64,000 bases of DNA from Muscardinus avellanarius. Its lineage: Eukaryota; Chordata; Mammalia; Rodentia; Gliridae. Location: assembly GCA_963383645.1 (NCBI GenBank), contig OY726567.1, positions 71,446,947-71,510,946 on the forward strand. Direction: 5' to 3'. The position numbers and the translations under genes are program-made. Of the stretch, positions 45,115 through 55,795 are shown in pieces; position 1 is the stretch's first letter, and each line of letters begins with the position of its first letter. The notes under the pieces are model-generated. The model was not told the DNA's origin. It saw only the letters and a program-made list of their open reading frames with translations, and searched no databases.

Positions 45115-45230
45115 GGCTTCCGCGCCAACCAGCTGTGTACTAATTGCAAAAAGTTCTAACTAGTTGAGCTCCCTCTCCGAGCATATGTTCCCAATTAAGT
45201 CACACTGCAGCTGATTTTAATCAGTCTTCC
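45115..45230. promoter_or_regulatory. AT-rich island, candidate conserved element
   Basis: Contains gtgtactaattgcaaaaag, ttcccaattaagtcacac and gctgattttaatcagtctt (a TGATT...AATCA inverted repeat). Confidence 0.35.
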
Positions 45231-45291
45231 TTGAGGCCCTGACTTGGAGATGCTCTTCTTCTCCAGAGGGAAGAGAAGGGAGATGGTGCTG

Positions 45292-45292
<1 letters not shown>

Positions 45293-45358
<66 letters not shown>
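45293..45358. repeat. (CA)n microsatellite
   Basis: 33 uninterrupted AC units, the longest perfect dinucleotide tract in the window. Likely polymorphic. Confidence 0.98.
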
Positions 45359-45360
<2 letters not shown>

Positions 45361-45624
45361 CTGGATGCCAACTGACTTGTGGTCCTTATGTTCCATCCCA
45401 GCATCTCAGGACACAGGTCTGGCATCTGTGCAGAGGAAGTCTGGGCACCCAGGAGTGGTCTACAGTCAGGCCACCTGGAGAGGCCTGGCATAGGGCCCAG
45501 GATGGCATCAGTGCTCTGAGGCCGCCTCCCAAGGACCTGAGGTGTCCAGGCTTAGACAGAAAGTAGCCTTTGCCCTCAGTGTTAGAAAAGAAAGAAGGCC
45601 CGGGCAGATGGACATGGGCGTTTG

Positions 45625-45725
45625 TTGAGCACCTGCTGTGTGCCAAGGGTGACGGCGAGGCCCTGTCATGTGATCTCCCCAACGTGTGGGCATCACCACC
45701 CAATTTTATAAAGGACCTGTAGGGG
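45625..45725 (-). mobile_element. MIR fragment
   Basis: Antisense MIR: tgttgagcacctgctgtgtg and ccaagggtgacgg, then caattttataaaggac. Confidence 0.6.
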
Positions 45726-47235
45726 GTTCAGATGGAAAATCCAGCATGACCAGGTCCACCCAGCATGAACCCGAGCCCTCCACTTTCCACGAGTCTGAAT
45801 CATCTTCCAACCCACTTACACTCTGCCTAGACTGTGCCCGGACCATCGTCACCTCTGCTCAGAGGAACCGCCCCTTCCACGCCTGCACATAGACAGCGCT
45901 TCTTCATACACCGAGTGCACGGGAGACGGGTCTGGCTCTGCATGGGGCAGGATGGAACAGTGGGCGGGATTAGCCAGCCCCGGGAATGCACTTCTCACCG
46001 CCCTGGCACGGTGCAGGGGTGGGGGGGGGGGCTGAGAGAGCAGCCCCAGCCCCAGGGTCCATAGCCTGCGGCTGGCACGGGGTCCTCAAGCTGAGGCTGG
46101 TGACAGAGTTGGGCTGCCTGGGCCTTGGCCAGCTACCAGGCCGCCCATCCCACGAGGGGGTCGTGGAGGGGCAGGCTTGGAGCATGGGGAGGGGCTGTGT
46201 CTTGGCCTTTGCCTGCCTTCCTGAGCAGAGTCGCGAAGCCCCGCTAGCCCGGGGCTGCTGGGGAGGAGGTGGAGGGAGGGCACTCAGGCAGTCACTGGAG
46301 GCCTCCTGACGCAGCCGCCAGGTGAGGGAAGAGAGTGAAGCTTCAGGCCTGCGAGCCGCACGTCCTGGAGCAGGTAGAGTAAGGCCGCACAGCCAGGAGC
46401 CACTTGGGGACAGGAGTGCTGTGCACCCCACATGACTCTGGAAAATCCACTCCCAAGAGTGTAATTGCAGCTGTTGGAAGCTGCAGGGGAGCCTAGAAGC
46501 TTCCGCCGCTTCCAAGGCCAAACCCGCAGCCGCACCTCCATGCCTCAGAGCTTGGTTCCTCCGTGCTGACCCGGGACGGTCATCCCTGCACTCCAGGGCT
46601 AGGCTCATGGTCACCACTTGTGGCATGAACGCTTCGCTCCAGGATTACAGGGCCCAGCCGCCTCCTCCTCTCGGCCACGCTGTGGGTATCACTCACACAC
46701 ATGCTCAGCACTCTGTGCAGCCCGAATACATGCAGGGTCCTCACTCCTTCACCGCAGACAGTGAGGAGTGCAGAGCAGGTTCTGGGACCCATGCAGACGG
46801 CAGGTATGGCACCCAGAGAGGGGCCAGCCACACCCAATAAATGTCCTCAGGAGCTCAGAGGTCACTAGGACCTCACTGGCCAATCCAGGTGGGCAGAGAG
46901 CACTAAGCATCTCCCAGATGTGCCGCCCTGTGACTCCTAGTCAGGGATGCTTATGGTGCACCCGGGGCATTCTGTACCTGCAGGAGGGTGGTACCCCACA
47001 TCCATCGGGGCTCATATGTGCCCAGCACAGCACTCCTGTGCCTCTTGTCTCATTTACTTTACAATAGCCTCTCCGAGGCACTGGAGGATACTTGTGGAAA
47101 GGCCTGGAAGCCCAGCAGGAAAATGAGGATGAGCAATTCTGCTGGGGACATACTGTGTCCAGGACACAGGAGGCTTAGAAGACATCCAGCCACGAACTCA
47201 AACCCTGCCCAATCAGCTATGCAGAAAGCCATTTA

Positions 47236-47550
47236 AGCCGGCATGCAGGCACACACCTATAATCCCAGTGTTTAGGAGGCTGAGACAGGAGGATTGTAGA
47301 TTCAAGGCCAGCCTCGGCAACTTAGCAAGAACCTCGGTGTTATATACAGAAACCCTGTTTCAAAATAATAATAATAAACCGGGCGTGGTAGCGCACGCTT
47401 GTAATCCCCGCGCTTGGGAGGCGGAGACAGGAGGATCGTGCAGGTTCGAAGCCAGCCTTGCTGGCTTAAGAGACCCTGTTGCCAAATAAAAACATAGGTC
47501 TGGGAGTATAGCCTGGAGGTAGAGGGTTTCCAGGAACCCCAGTACTACCA

Positions 47551-47585
<35 letters not shown>

Positions 47586-47695
47586 CAACAATAATAATAG
47601 TAATAATTGTGTGTGTGTGTGGGGGGGGGCTAGGGATGTAGCTCAGAGGTAGAACGCCCCTGGTTCAATCCCTAGTATCACACATACACACACAC
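47236..47695 (+). mobile_element. Nested SINE pair
   Basis: The outer plus copy (47236-47376 and 47625-47695) is interrupted in its linker by an altered-subfamily copy (47377-47549). The inner copy has the hairpin word aagccagccttgctggctt and a right half ending gtttccaggaaccccagtac. Confidence 0.9.
47550..47608. repeat. (AAT)n microsatellite
   Basis: About 19 AAT-type units with an AAC interruption, grown from the inner SINE tail. Confidence 0.93.
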
Positions 47696-47985
47696 AAGGT
47701 ATTTTAAAAAATCCACCCAGATTATGTACCACCGCCAGGTGGCTGGAGAGCCACCCAACAACAGTCCTGGCTGAAGACCATGGTCCAGTTAGAACAGCAG
47801 AAGAGGATGAGTGAGGAACACAGTCCAGCTGGGGCCCAGAGTCCTCGCTTCATCAGAGTGTCACCTCTCCTGCCATTAGGAATGGGTAGCAGAAGAGAGA
47901 ACTAAATGCCTCTAAGAGGTGCCAAAATACAACAACTGCCAGTCTAAAAACCAGGTTATCTACAACCTGTGGGTTTCCTGCTCTA
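47696..47985. other. Unique intron segment
   Basis: No recognised gene or repeat. Confidence 0.4.
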
Positions 47986-48178
47986 AAACAATTTTTTTTA
48001 AATTGGGGATTGAACCCAGGGGTGTTCTACCTTTGAACTACATGCCCAGCCCTTCTTCTATTGTTAGGCTTTGAAACAGGGTCTTGCTAAATTGCAGAGA
48101 ATGGCCTCAAATCTGCAGTCCTCCTGCCTCAGCCCCCCGAGTACTGGGATTACAAGTGTGTGCTGCTGTGCCTGGTTC
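47986..48178 (-). mobile_element. Dimeric B1-ID SINE
   Basis: Minus copy, ID end ttggggattgaacccaggg. The B1 end is diverged (gtgtgctgctgtgcctggt). Confidence 0.85.
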
Positions 48179-48587
48179 TGAGAACAATTTAAGTCAGAAG
48201 GGCGAAAACTCATAAAAGAGCTGAAACAGTCCACCTTCACATGCACAGGGAATCGGGAGCACAAGGAACACCTCCTGGCTCTCCACCGGTGAGCCGTCCT
48301 CACACCTGATGTCCTGGACCCAGGCTTTGTGACCGGCACAGAGCAGGAGGCCGAGGGCACAAGGACCCCCGGATAGTGATGCTGACCAGCGATACAGGCC
48401 TGTCGCTCTGCAGGACCCCGTACCCAGCCCCAGCCACGGGAGGGCGGAGAGCTGGAGAAAGCTCCTGATTTAGTTCAGACTGACGAGCCAGCAGGAGGGA
48501 TATTCTCTGGGCATAGGAACCGGAGACATTAAAACGGAGCGAGGTGGCGGCAGAGCGCATCTCGCCCGCGGCTGCCCCAGCACCCAC
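48179..48587. other. Intron downstream of exon B
   Basis: Unique intronic DNA holding the exon B donor at its right edge. The 155-codon minus frame across here is the exon plus intron read-through. Confidence 0.6.
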
Positions 48588-48678
48588 CTGCAGGACGCGC
48601 CGCTCGAGCTGCGTCTCCAGCACCATCTTCTCTTGCTCCAGGCGGCTCCTTTCCCCCTCCAGCTCCTCGACCTTCAAC
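48588..48678 (-). CDS. MAD1L1: MAD1L1 internal exon B (coiled coil)
   Basis: This 91-bp exon completes the split arginine from exon A and then encodes LKVEELEGERSRLEQEKMVL followed by ETQLERRVLQ. The acceptor is a C/T-rich tract ending in ccccacag; the donor is CTGCAG|gtgggt. The frame ends in phase 0. The peptide is a continuous heptad-type helix rich in E, R, L and K, expected to form the parallel MAD1 dimer just before the Mad2-binding motif. It differs from the human segment I remember at only a few positions (for example EQEKMVLET versus EEEKRMLEA). Exons A and B together are 180 bp, so skipping both would keep the frame, while skipping either alone would not. The local sequence is CpG-rich. 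Confidence 0.95.
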
Positions 48679-49194
48679 CTGTGGGGAGAGCCAGAGGCGT
48701 CATGGCGGCCGCGGCAGCCCACGGGCTGATGAGAAGCTGAAGGTAAGGGCCTCCGCTTTGATCCCAAATGCGCCTATGTAAGAAGTCCAGTGAAGACATG
48801 AGAGAGAGAGCGCACAAGCGCACGGGTGCAGGGTGGGCGCGGGGTGGGCGGGCACCCGTGTCAATGGAGGCTGCTGCGGCGGGGAGTGCTGGCTGACCAC
48901 AGTTTGGCTGGAGGAAGCAGGTAAGAAAAGGCAGGACACCCAGGGCCAGTGTGCCCTGTCCAGTGGGCCAGCCCTGGAGGGTGTGGCCACACAGTGGAGA
49001 GGACACAGAAACGGGAAGCCCTCCAAAAGGATGAGAAGACAGAAGTGAATCCTAGTGCAAGTCACTAGGGGCCGACGGCGGGCGCCACAGAGAGAGGAGA
49101 GGTGACTGAGGTCCAGAGAGGAGCACCCGCCCGGGCCAGCAGGGAGGGCAGGAACAGCGGAGGCATCGTCTTGGTGTGAGAAGCCGGGTGAGGC
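48679..49194. other. Intron upstream of exon B
   Basis: GC-rich, beginning with the exon B acceptor tract. Overlapping open frames without homology. Confidence 0.55.
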
Positions 49195-49382
49195 TGGTGT
49201 GGAGGCGCATTCCTGAAGCCCAGTGCTTGGGAGGCAGAGACAGGAGGCTCACAGGTTTCAGGTCAGCCTCAGCAACTTAGAGACCCCACTTCAGAACAAT
49301 AAAATAAAACAGAGCTGGCGGTATAGTCAAAGGTAGAGTGCCCTTGGGTTCAGACCCCACTGCCAAAAAAAAAAAAAAAAAG
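49195..49382 (+). mobile_element. Dimeric B1-ID SINE
   Basis: Plus copy (gaggctggtgtggaggcgca through ttcagaccccactgcc) with an A17 tail that continues as (GGAA)n. Confidence 0.82.
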
Positions 49383-49412
49383 GAAGGAAGGAAGGAAGGA
49401 AGGAAGGAAGGA
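49381..49412. repeat. (GGAA)n microsatellite
   Basis: Eight GGAA units at the SINE tail. Confidence 0.93.
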
Positions 49413-49439
49413 ATTATCTGCTTTTGTCTTCATGGTTGG

Positions 49440-49664
49440 TTGGTTGGTTTGTGGTACTGGAGATTGAACCCAGGAACAATCTACCTCTGAGCTACAACCT
49501 CAGCCGTATTTTATTTTTTACTTGGAAACAGGCCTCACTATGTTGTAGAGGGCCTCACTAAGTTGCTGAAGCTGATCTCAAATCTGCGATCCTCTTGTCT
49601 CAGCCTCCCAAGTACTATAATCCCAGTACTAGGATTATAGGCATGTGCCACCAAGCCCAACTTA
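49440..49664 (-). mobile_element. Dimeric B1-ID SINE with a small duplication
   Basis: Minus copy with a repeated piece near the B1 start (caagtactataatcccagtactaggattata). Confidence 0.85.
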
Positions 49665-49887
49665 TCTTCACAGTATTTGACTGGAAGCATAGTCACGTGG
49701 CTTAAAAATCAAAATGTCTGTCCAGGTCCAGTGATGAAACAGCACCAAAAGAACACAGGTGGGATGGACGGTGCCACTGTTCCTCCAGCCTGACAGAGCC
49801 CTATAATTCAGGAAGGTCCTGGCTTGCAGGGCGGCCATTATTCTAGGCTGCGACCTGCTCAGGACGTCCTAGAGAATCACAAAGTAG

Positions 49888-50003
49888 TGGCTGGGCTTGG
49901 GGGTGCACGCCTGTAATCCTAGTATTTGGGAGGCTGAGACAGGAAGATCACAGGGCTGAGGCCAGCCCCAGCCGCTCGGCCGCTTAGCCAGACCCTCGAT
50001 ACA
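49888..50003 (+). mobile_element. B1 half of a SINE
   Basis: Plus B1 half only (ggctgggcttgggggtgcac through agccagaccctcgata). No ID half follows. Confidence 0.75.
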
Positions 50004-50346
50004 GGAGAGGCCCTCAGATCCCAGACCCACCTGAGCCTCTGCAACCAGCAAACCGAGGGCAAGAGAACGCGCTCCCACGGACAGCTCATATTCCTGAGGC
50101 ACTAACAAACCTTGGCAAATCGACAGAATTGAAATGATAAAGACTATACTCAGAGACCATAGCCAGATAATCAATAACAACAAGGTAACAGGAAGAGCAC
50201 CAAACATCAGAGAAGATAACACAAATCAAAACAGTATGTTGTTTAAAGAAGATAATTACTGAAATTAGAAAACACCACATATCAAAACTTATGAATGCAG
50301 TAAGAACAAGGCTTAGGGGAAATTTGTGTTTATATTAGAAAACAAG

Positions 50347-50764
50347 TGCTGGCCGGCGGCGGCGCACTCCTGTAGCCCCAGCTTCTTGGGAAGCTGAGGC
50401 AGGAGAATGGCAAGTTTGTTTTGTTTTGGTGGTACTGGGGTTCCTGGAAGCCCTTCTACCTCCAGGCTACACTCCCAGACCTATTTTTATTTTTGGAAAC
50501 AGGGTCTCTTACGCCAGCACGGCTGGCTTCGAACCTGCGCGATCCTCCTGTCTCCGCCTCCCAAGCGCGGGGATTACAAGCGTGCGCCACCACACCCAGC
50601 GTGAGAATGGCAAGTTTGAAGCCAGCCCTGGCAGCTTAGCAAGCCCCTGACTCACAATACAAAACTTTAAAAAGGCTGGGGAGTGGAACTCGGTGATGGA
50701 CATGTGCGTAGCATGCGTGAGGCCTTGGCTTCATCCCCAGTTCTACTCCCTGAAGAAAGGAAGG
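50347..50764. mobile_element. Plus SINE interrupted by a minus SINE
   Basis: The outer plus copy (50347-50418 and 50602-50764) has a full-type ID half (gtgcgtagcatgcgtgaggc). The inserted minus copy (about 50420-50600) is of the altered subfamily. Target duplication: gagaatggcaagttt. Confidence 0.9.
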
Positions 50765-50905
50765 GGAAAAAAAAAGAAGGAAGGCTACAAGAAAGATCTC
50801 AAATCAGTAATCTAAGCGTCCACTTTGAGAAATTAAAAAACAAAAAGGGCTGAAACCAACTCAAAGCAAGATGAAAGAAGGCTACAATAAAAAGCAAAAA
50901 TCAAC

Positions 50906-51127
50906 TACAGGTTCAAGGCCAGCATGCGGTAACTTTGCAAGACTGGTTCAAAATGAAAAAATAAAATAAAATGGGCTGGAGATGTATCTCAGTGGTAGGC
51001 CACCCGTGGGTTCAATCCCTAGTACCACAAGAATGAATGAATGAATAAATAAATAAATAAATAAATACCGTTGTGTGTGTAGCTCAGTGGTAGAATATCC
51101 TTGGGTTCAATACTTAGTACCATAAGA
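50906..51127 (+). mobile_element. Truncated SINE plus extra ID half
   Basis: A 5'-truncated plus copy (50908-51035) ends in a GAAT/AAAT tail and is followed by another ID half (51069-51122). Confidence 0.75.
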
Positions 51128-51222
51128 AAAAAGCAAAACTCAATAAAATTAAAAACAGAAAAACAATAGAAAAAATTACAGAATCCAAAAACTAGTCTGT
51201 AAAACACACCAAATATGTACCA

Positions 51223-51400
51223 CATGTGGTGGTGCACACCCGTAACCCCAGCACTTGGGAGGGAGGAGGATCACAGGCTTGAGGCCAGCCCCAGCAACTT
51301 AGTGAGACTCTGTTTTAAAATAAAGAGATTAAAAAGGGGTGGAGATATAGCTCAGAGGTAGAATGCCCTTGGGTTTAGCCTCCAATAAATATATATAGTA
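51223..51400 (+). mobile_element. Dimeric B1-ID SINE
   Basis: Plus copy with a small deletion in the B1 half (gcacttgggagggaggaggat). Confidence 0.82.
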
Positions 51401-51479
51401 TATCGTAAGTCCCGGCAAGACAGAAGGAAGGAGAGAGAAAGGGAGGTAGGAAGGAAGGAGAAAGAGAAGATAACTAGTA

Positions 51480-52275
51480 CAAAGTAGTGACATCAGGACT
51501 GAAAGACAGGTTCCCACCGCAGATTGCAAATGAAGACACACAATGGCCAACGGGTGTATGAGAAAATGTCCCACATCAGCAATCATCAGAGAACTATAAA
51601 TTCAACCACAGAGACACTGCCTCGCCCTTTAGAACAGCTATTATCAAAAAGACAAAGAATAACAATGGCTGGTGAAAGATGTAGAGAAAGGGAGCCCTTA
51701 CGCACTGTTGGTGGGAATGTAAATTAGTATAGCCATTATGGAAAACAGGATGGAAATTCTTCAAAAAAAAAAAATCAAAACCAGAATTACAACATGATCC
51801 AGCAGTGTCACTCCTGGGTACATGCCCAAGGGAAAGGAAATCAGAGCAACTCCTGCACTGCCGAGGAGACCCTGCACTTCCGTGTTCATTGCAAGGTGAA
51901 GCCCGATGGCCCAGAGATGGACGAATTTCTGGGTAAACAATGATGAGTGAGTGGATAAACAAACAGGATACGTCCCTACAACGTAAGAGTATTCAGCTAC
52001 AGAAGAAGAAGGGAAGCCCGCCATTTGCAACAACATGGGTGGACCGGAAAGACACGAAGCCAGGCACAGAAAGACAAACATCACACAGTGTCACTTACGT
52101 GTGGAACTGAAAGAAAGTGGAACTCACAGGAGCAGGAAGCAGGACTGTGGTCCCCAGGAGCTAGGGTGAGGGCATGAGGACTGGGCAATGGACACAAAAT
52201 TTCACTTGCACAGCAAGTTCCAGAGCTATGTTGTATATCACGGTGACTGCAGTTAATAACAACCTTGTCATATAT
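51480..52275 (+). mobile_element. L1 3' part of ORF2
   Basis: Reads as the end of L1 ORF2: ggtgggaatgtaaattagta, ggaaaacaggatggaaattc, attacaacatgatccagcag, ttgcaacaacatgggtggac, then 3' UTR-like sequence. Probably the same copy as 50095-51222. Confidence 0.85.
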
Positions 52276-52279
52276 GTGA

Positions 52280-52485
52280 ACACTGTTGAGAGGTACAGGC
52301 CTATAACCCAGTAACTTGGGAAGCCGAGACAGGAGGATCACAGGTTCAAAGCCAGGCTCAACAAATTAACGAGACTCCCAGCAACTTAGCGAGACCCTGT
52401 TTCAAAATAAAAAAGGCTAGAGGTATAGCTCGAAAGTAGAGTGCCCCTGGGTTCAATTCCCAGTAACAAAATCAACAAATAGTTA
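52280..52485 (+). mobile_element. Dimeric B1-ID SINE
   Basis: Plus copy, first bases missing (gaggtacaggcctataaccc). Confidence 0.83.
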
Positions 52486-52616
52486 AATAAATATACTAGA
52501 ACATACATAGAACATTGCCTGGCAATAAAAAGGAGTGAATGATAGCCAAAGAGATTAATAATAAAGCAGAGAAACTAAATAATACTATCAAACAGTTAGA
52601 CCTTAAGAAAGAGCAA
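52486..52616 (+). mobile_element. Probable L1 remnant
   Basis: AT-rich DNA (agagattaataataaagcag) resembling A-rich L1 ORF2 sense sequence. Weak assignment. Confidence 0.35.
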
Positions 52617-52822
52617 TGCTGGGTGTGGTGGCGCACGCTTGTAATCCCAGCATTCAGGAGGCAGAGAACGGAGGACTGCAGTTCTCGGGCAGCCTCAGCT
52701 ACTTAGTGAGGCCTTTTGCAACTCAGTGAGACCCTATTTCAAAAGAAAGTAAAGAATAAAAAATAGAACTGGGGGTATAGCTGAGAGGTAGAATGCCCCT
52801 GGGTTCAACCCCCAATATCGCA
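52617..52822 (+). mobile_element. Dimeric B1-ID SINE
   Basis: Complete plus copy, common subfamily. Its tail has become the (GAAA)n tract. Confidence 0.88.
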
Positions 52823-52823
52823 A

Positions 52824-52872
<49 letters not shown>
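52822..52872. repeat. (GAAA)n microsatellite
   Basis: About 12 GAAA units, all purine on the plus strand. Confidence 0.95.
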
Positions 52873-52874
52873 CA

Positions 52875-54435
52875 ATACGCATTCTTCTCAACTGCACATG
52901 GAATCATCTTCAAAATGGATCATAAGACCACAAAACACACTTAGGGTGAGTTTATTAATGAGATGGAGTTAATGCAATGAATGAAATCACCAAAAGAAAA
53001 CAGAAAGTTCACAAGTAGGTAGAAATTGAACAACACTTTTTCTTTTTTGTCATACTAGGGATTGTACCCAGGAACATTCTACCTCTGAGTTATACCTCAG
53101 CCCTATTTTTTATTCTTTATTTTGAAACAGGGTCTCACTAAGTAGCCTTGCGATCCTCCTGTCTCAGCCTCCCAAGTACTGGGATTATAAATAAGCATGC
53201 ACCACCCCATCTGGCTTGAACAACACCTTTAAATAACAATGGATCAAAGAAGAAACCACCAGGGAAATTTCAAGATGCCTGGAGACAAAAATCAAGAAGG
53301 AAGCTTATAGCTGTAAAAGCCTGAGTAAAAAAAAGAAAGGTCTCAGATCAGCAATCTGACAGTGAGCCTTAAGAAAAACTAGAAAAAGAAGAGCAAATTC
53401 ACTCAAGGCCAGCAAGCAAAGGAAGCGACAGTGGTAAGGGCAGGGACACGCTAACCAGGAGCAGTGAAGGAGCAGAGGGAAATCTACAGGACCCAAAGCT
53501 GAGGATTTGAAAGATCTAGACTGAGGAAAGCGCACCCAGACCGATTAATAAAAAGAGGGAGGAGGCCCAAATCAGGCAAGTCAGAAATGAAAGAGGGGCC
53601 ATTCCTATAGATCTCACCAAAGTAAAAGGATTGTAAGAAAATATGAGAAACAACAGTATATACAAACTGGACAACCTGGATGACACACAAACTGCCAAAA
53701 CGGATCTAAGAAGAAACAGAAACTCTGAGGAGATCCATAACAAGTCAGGAGACTACACCCGTAATAAAACACTTCCCAGGAATGACCAGAGCATTGGATG
53801 GCCCCTCTGATGTCTAACCCGCGCTTCTCCAAATCCTCCAAAACGCTGGTGAGGAGGGAGGGTTTCCTCATTCAGGCTGATGACAGCATTATGCTGACAC
53901 TGAAGCTGGAGACACAAAGAACGTGAGACCAACAGCCAGGAAGAACGGACACCCAACATTCAACCGCACCACAACAACCTGGGCCTGGCAGCCTCTGGAA
54001 GACTTCTCTACCATGATGATGGGAATGTCACCGGAATGCAAGGCTGGCTCAACGTTGTGAAACCAAACTTTGATGGAACGAACCCCATCCGCACGTTCGT
54101 CTCAGTTGAGGCAGAAAAAGCATTTCACTAAATTCATCACTCCTTCACCATAAATATACGCAATGAACTAGAAAATACCTCGACAGAATAAGGGAGGAGG
54201 GGATCTACAGTTGGTGTCAATCCTCAAAATAAAAGACTAAAGGCTTTCCCCTTCAGGTTAGAAACAAGACAGGAAGACTTGCTTTCATTACTTATATTTA
54301 GCACGGCCAGAGCTATTAGGAATACACAGAAATAAAAGGCATGAAGAACGCAAACAAAAGGAGTAAACGGCTCCATTCACAGATGCCATGCCAACACGCC
54401 AAAGAATGGAAAAAGGAAAGCAAACAAAACCTCCT
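52875..54435 (+). mobile_element. L1 ORF2 (endonuclease end through reverse transcriptase)
   Basis: A second decayed plus L1. Ordered words: acgcattcttctcaactgca, gaacaacacctttaaataac, aggcagaaaaagcatttcac, ttccccttcaggttagaaac. It is interrupted by a minus SINE (53038-53215). Frameshifts and stops throughout. Confidence 0.8.
53038..53215 (-). mobile_element. Dimeric B1-ID SINE inside L1
   Basis: Minus copy flanked by the duplicated target word ttgaacaacac (about 53026 and 53216), which restores the L1 reading when the SINE is ignored. Confidence 0.9.
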
Positions 54436-54645
54436 GCAGCACGTGGTGGCACCCGCCGGTCACGTCAGTACTTGGGGGGTGGAGACAAGAGGAGTGCAGG
54501 CTCCAGGCCAGCCTCAGCAACCGAGTGAAACATTTGGCAATTTAATGAGACCCAGTTTCAAAATAAAGAGGACTGGGTGTGTGGAGCTCGGAGGCAGAAA
54601 GCCCCTGGGTTCAAGCCCCAGTACCAGAGCAAAGCAAAAACCCCA
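54436..54645 (+). mobile_element. Dimeric B1-ID SINE
   Basis: Plus copy, agcacgtggtggcacccgcc through tcaagccccagtacc. Confidence 0.85.
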
Positions 54646-54785
54646 GACCACAGAGCTAGGGAACCAAGCAGTGGTGGGAGGGGTAGGAGTGTGTGGGGTG
54701 AGCCAGAGAGAAAGCAGGGGGCTTGCATTCCCTGATTGTGCGGTGATTAAAACTCATAAAACCATATACCATAACAAATAAGGCA

Positions 54786-54992
54786 ATGCGCAGGGTGTGA
54801 TGGCACACATCTGTGATCCCAGTATTTGGGAGGCTGAGACAGGAGGACCACAGGTTCGCACCCAGCCTCAGCTATTTAGTGAGGCCCTCCGCAACTTAGT
54901 GAGACCCTGTTTTAAAATAAAGAATATAAAATAAAGCTGGGGGTGTAGCTCTTGGGTTCAATCCCCAGTACTGCAAAAAAAAGAAAAAAATA
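54786..54992 (+). mobile_element. Dimeric B1-ID SINE
   Basis: Plus copy. The ID half has a short deletion (gggggtgtagctcttgggtt). Confidence 0.86.
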
Positions 54993-55079
54993 GAAAAAAG
55001 AAAGGTCAATGTTACTACAGAGTAATAGGAAATGTAAAGAAGCTCCTGGGATATGCACTGTACGCTGTGAGGATCATGG

Positions 55080-55081
<2 letters not shown>

Positions 55082-55123
<42 letters not shown>
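55082..55123. repeat. (GT)n microsatellite ending in GC steps
   Basis: About 17 GT units followed by gcgcgcgtgca. Z-DNA-prone. Confidence 0.95.
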
Positions 55124-55124
<1 letters not shown>

Positions 55125-55244
55125 CACCTGTCAGACGGTGACTGTGTCCCGGGTGGGGTGGAGAGGGAGGGGTCCTTACTTACTGGTGGTCTTTAGAACT
55201 GCAAGCACGTGGTGATGGTGAAGGCTTTTGCTTTTATCATGGAC

Positions 55245-55657
55245 TTCTTTTTATTTTCAGTACTGGAATATGAACCCAAGGAGCATTCTACCGCCGAACT
55301 GTACCCCAGCCCCATTTTATTTTTTATTTTGAGATAGGGTCTCACTAAGTTGCTGAGGCTAGCCTCAAACCTGCAATCCTCCTGTCTCAGTCTCCCAAGA
55401 ACTGATATTATAGACATGTGTCACTGTGCCCAAGTTATCCTGGTTTTATTTTTATTTTTATTTTTTTTATTTTTGGTGGTACTGGGGATAGAACCCTTCT
55501 ACCTCTGGGCTATACTCCCATATTTTTTTATATTTTATTTGGAAACAGGGTCTCTTAAGCCAGCGAGGCTGGCTTCAAATCTTGATCCTCCTGTCTCTGC
55601 CTCCCAAGCGCAGGAATTACAAGTGTGCACCACCACACCTGGAGTTATCCTGGTTTT
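55245..55657 (-). mobile_element. Two adjacent minus SINEs
   Basis: A common-type copy (55245-55433) is followed by an altered-subfamily copy (55450-55641) flanked by agttatcctggtttta (55433-55448 and 55641-55656). The second copy has the inverted repeat aagccagcgaggctggctt. Confidence 0.9.
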
Positions 55658-55795
55658 AAAACTCTGAAGATGGTGCATGTCTTAAGCTCTTTTCCTTCAC
55701 AGAGAGCTGTCACCAGTCCCCTTCATGCCACACTGCAAACACTGCAAAGGGCGCCCTTCATTGTATAAAAAGCAAGCCTCCATAAAGTGAGCTGG

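Larger units (their letters stand above)
44762..47235. other. SINE-free intron block
   Basis: About 2.5 kb, GC-rich. Holds a long CA microsatellite, an AT-rich island and a MIR fragment. Open frames of up to 218 codons overlap on both strands without homology. A G13 run lies near 46019-46031. Confidence 0.58.
50095..51222 (+). mobile_element. L1 ORF2 (middle part), broken by SINEs
   Basis: Three collinear pieces, 50095-50345, 50765-50905 and 51128-51222. Typical ORF2 words: accacatatcaaaacttatg, ggcttaggggaaatttgtg, aaagatctcaaatcagtaat, aaaacaatagaaaaaattac. No intact frame. Confidence 0.75.
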
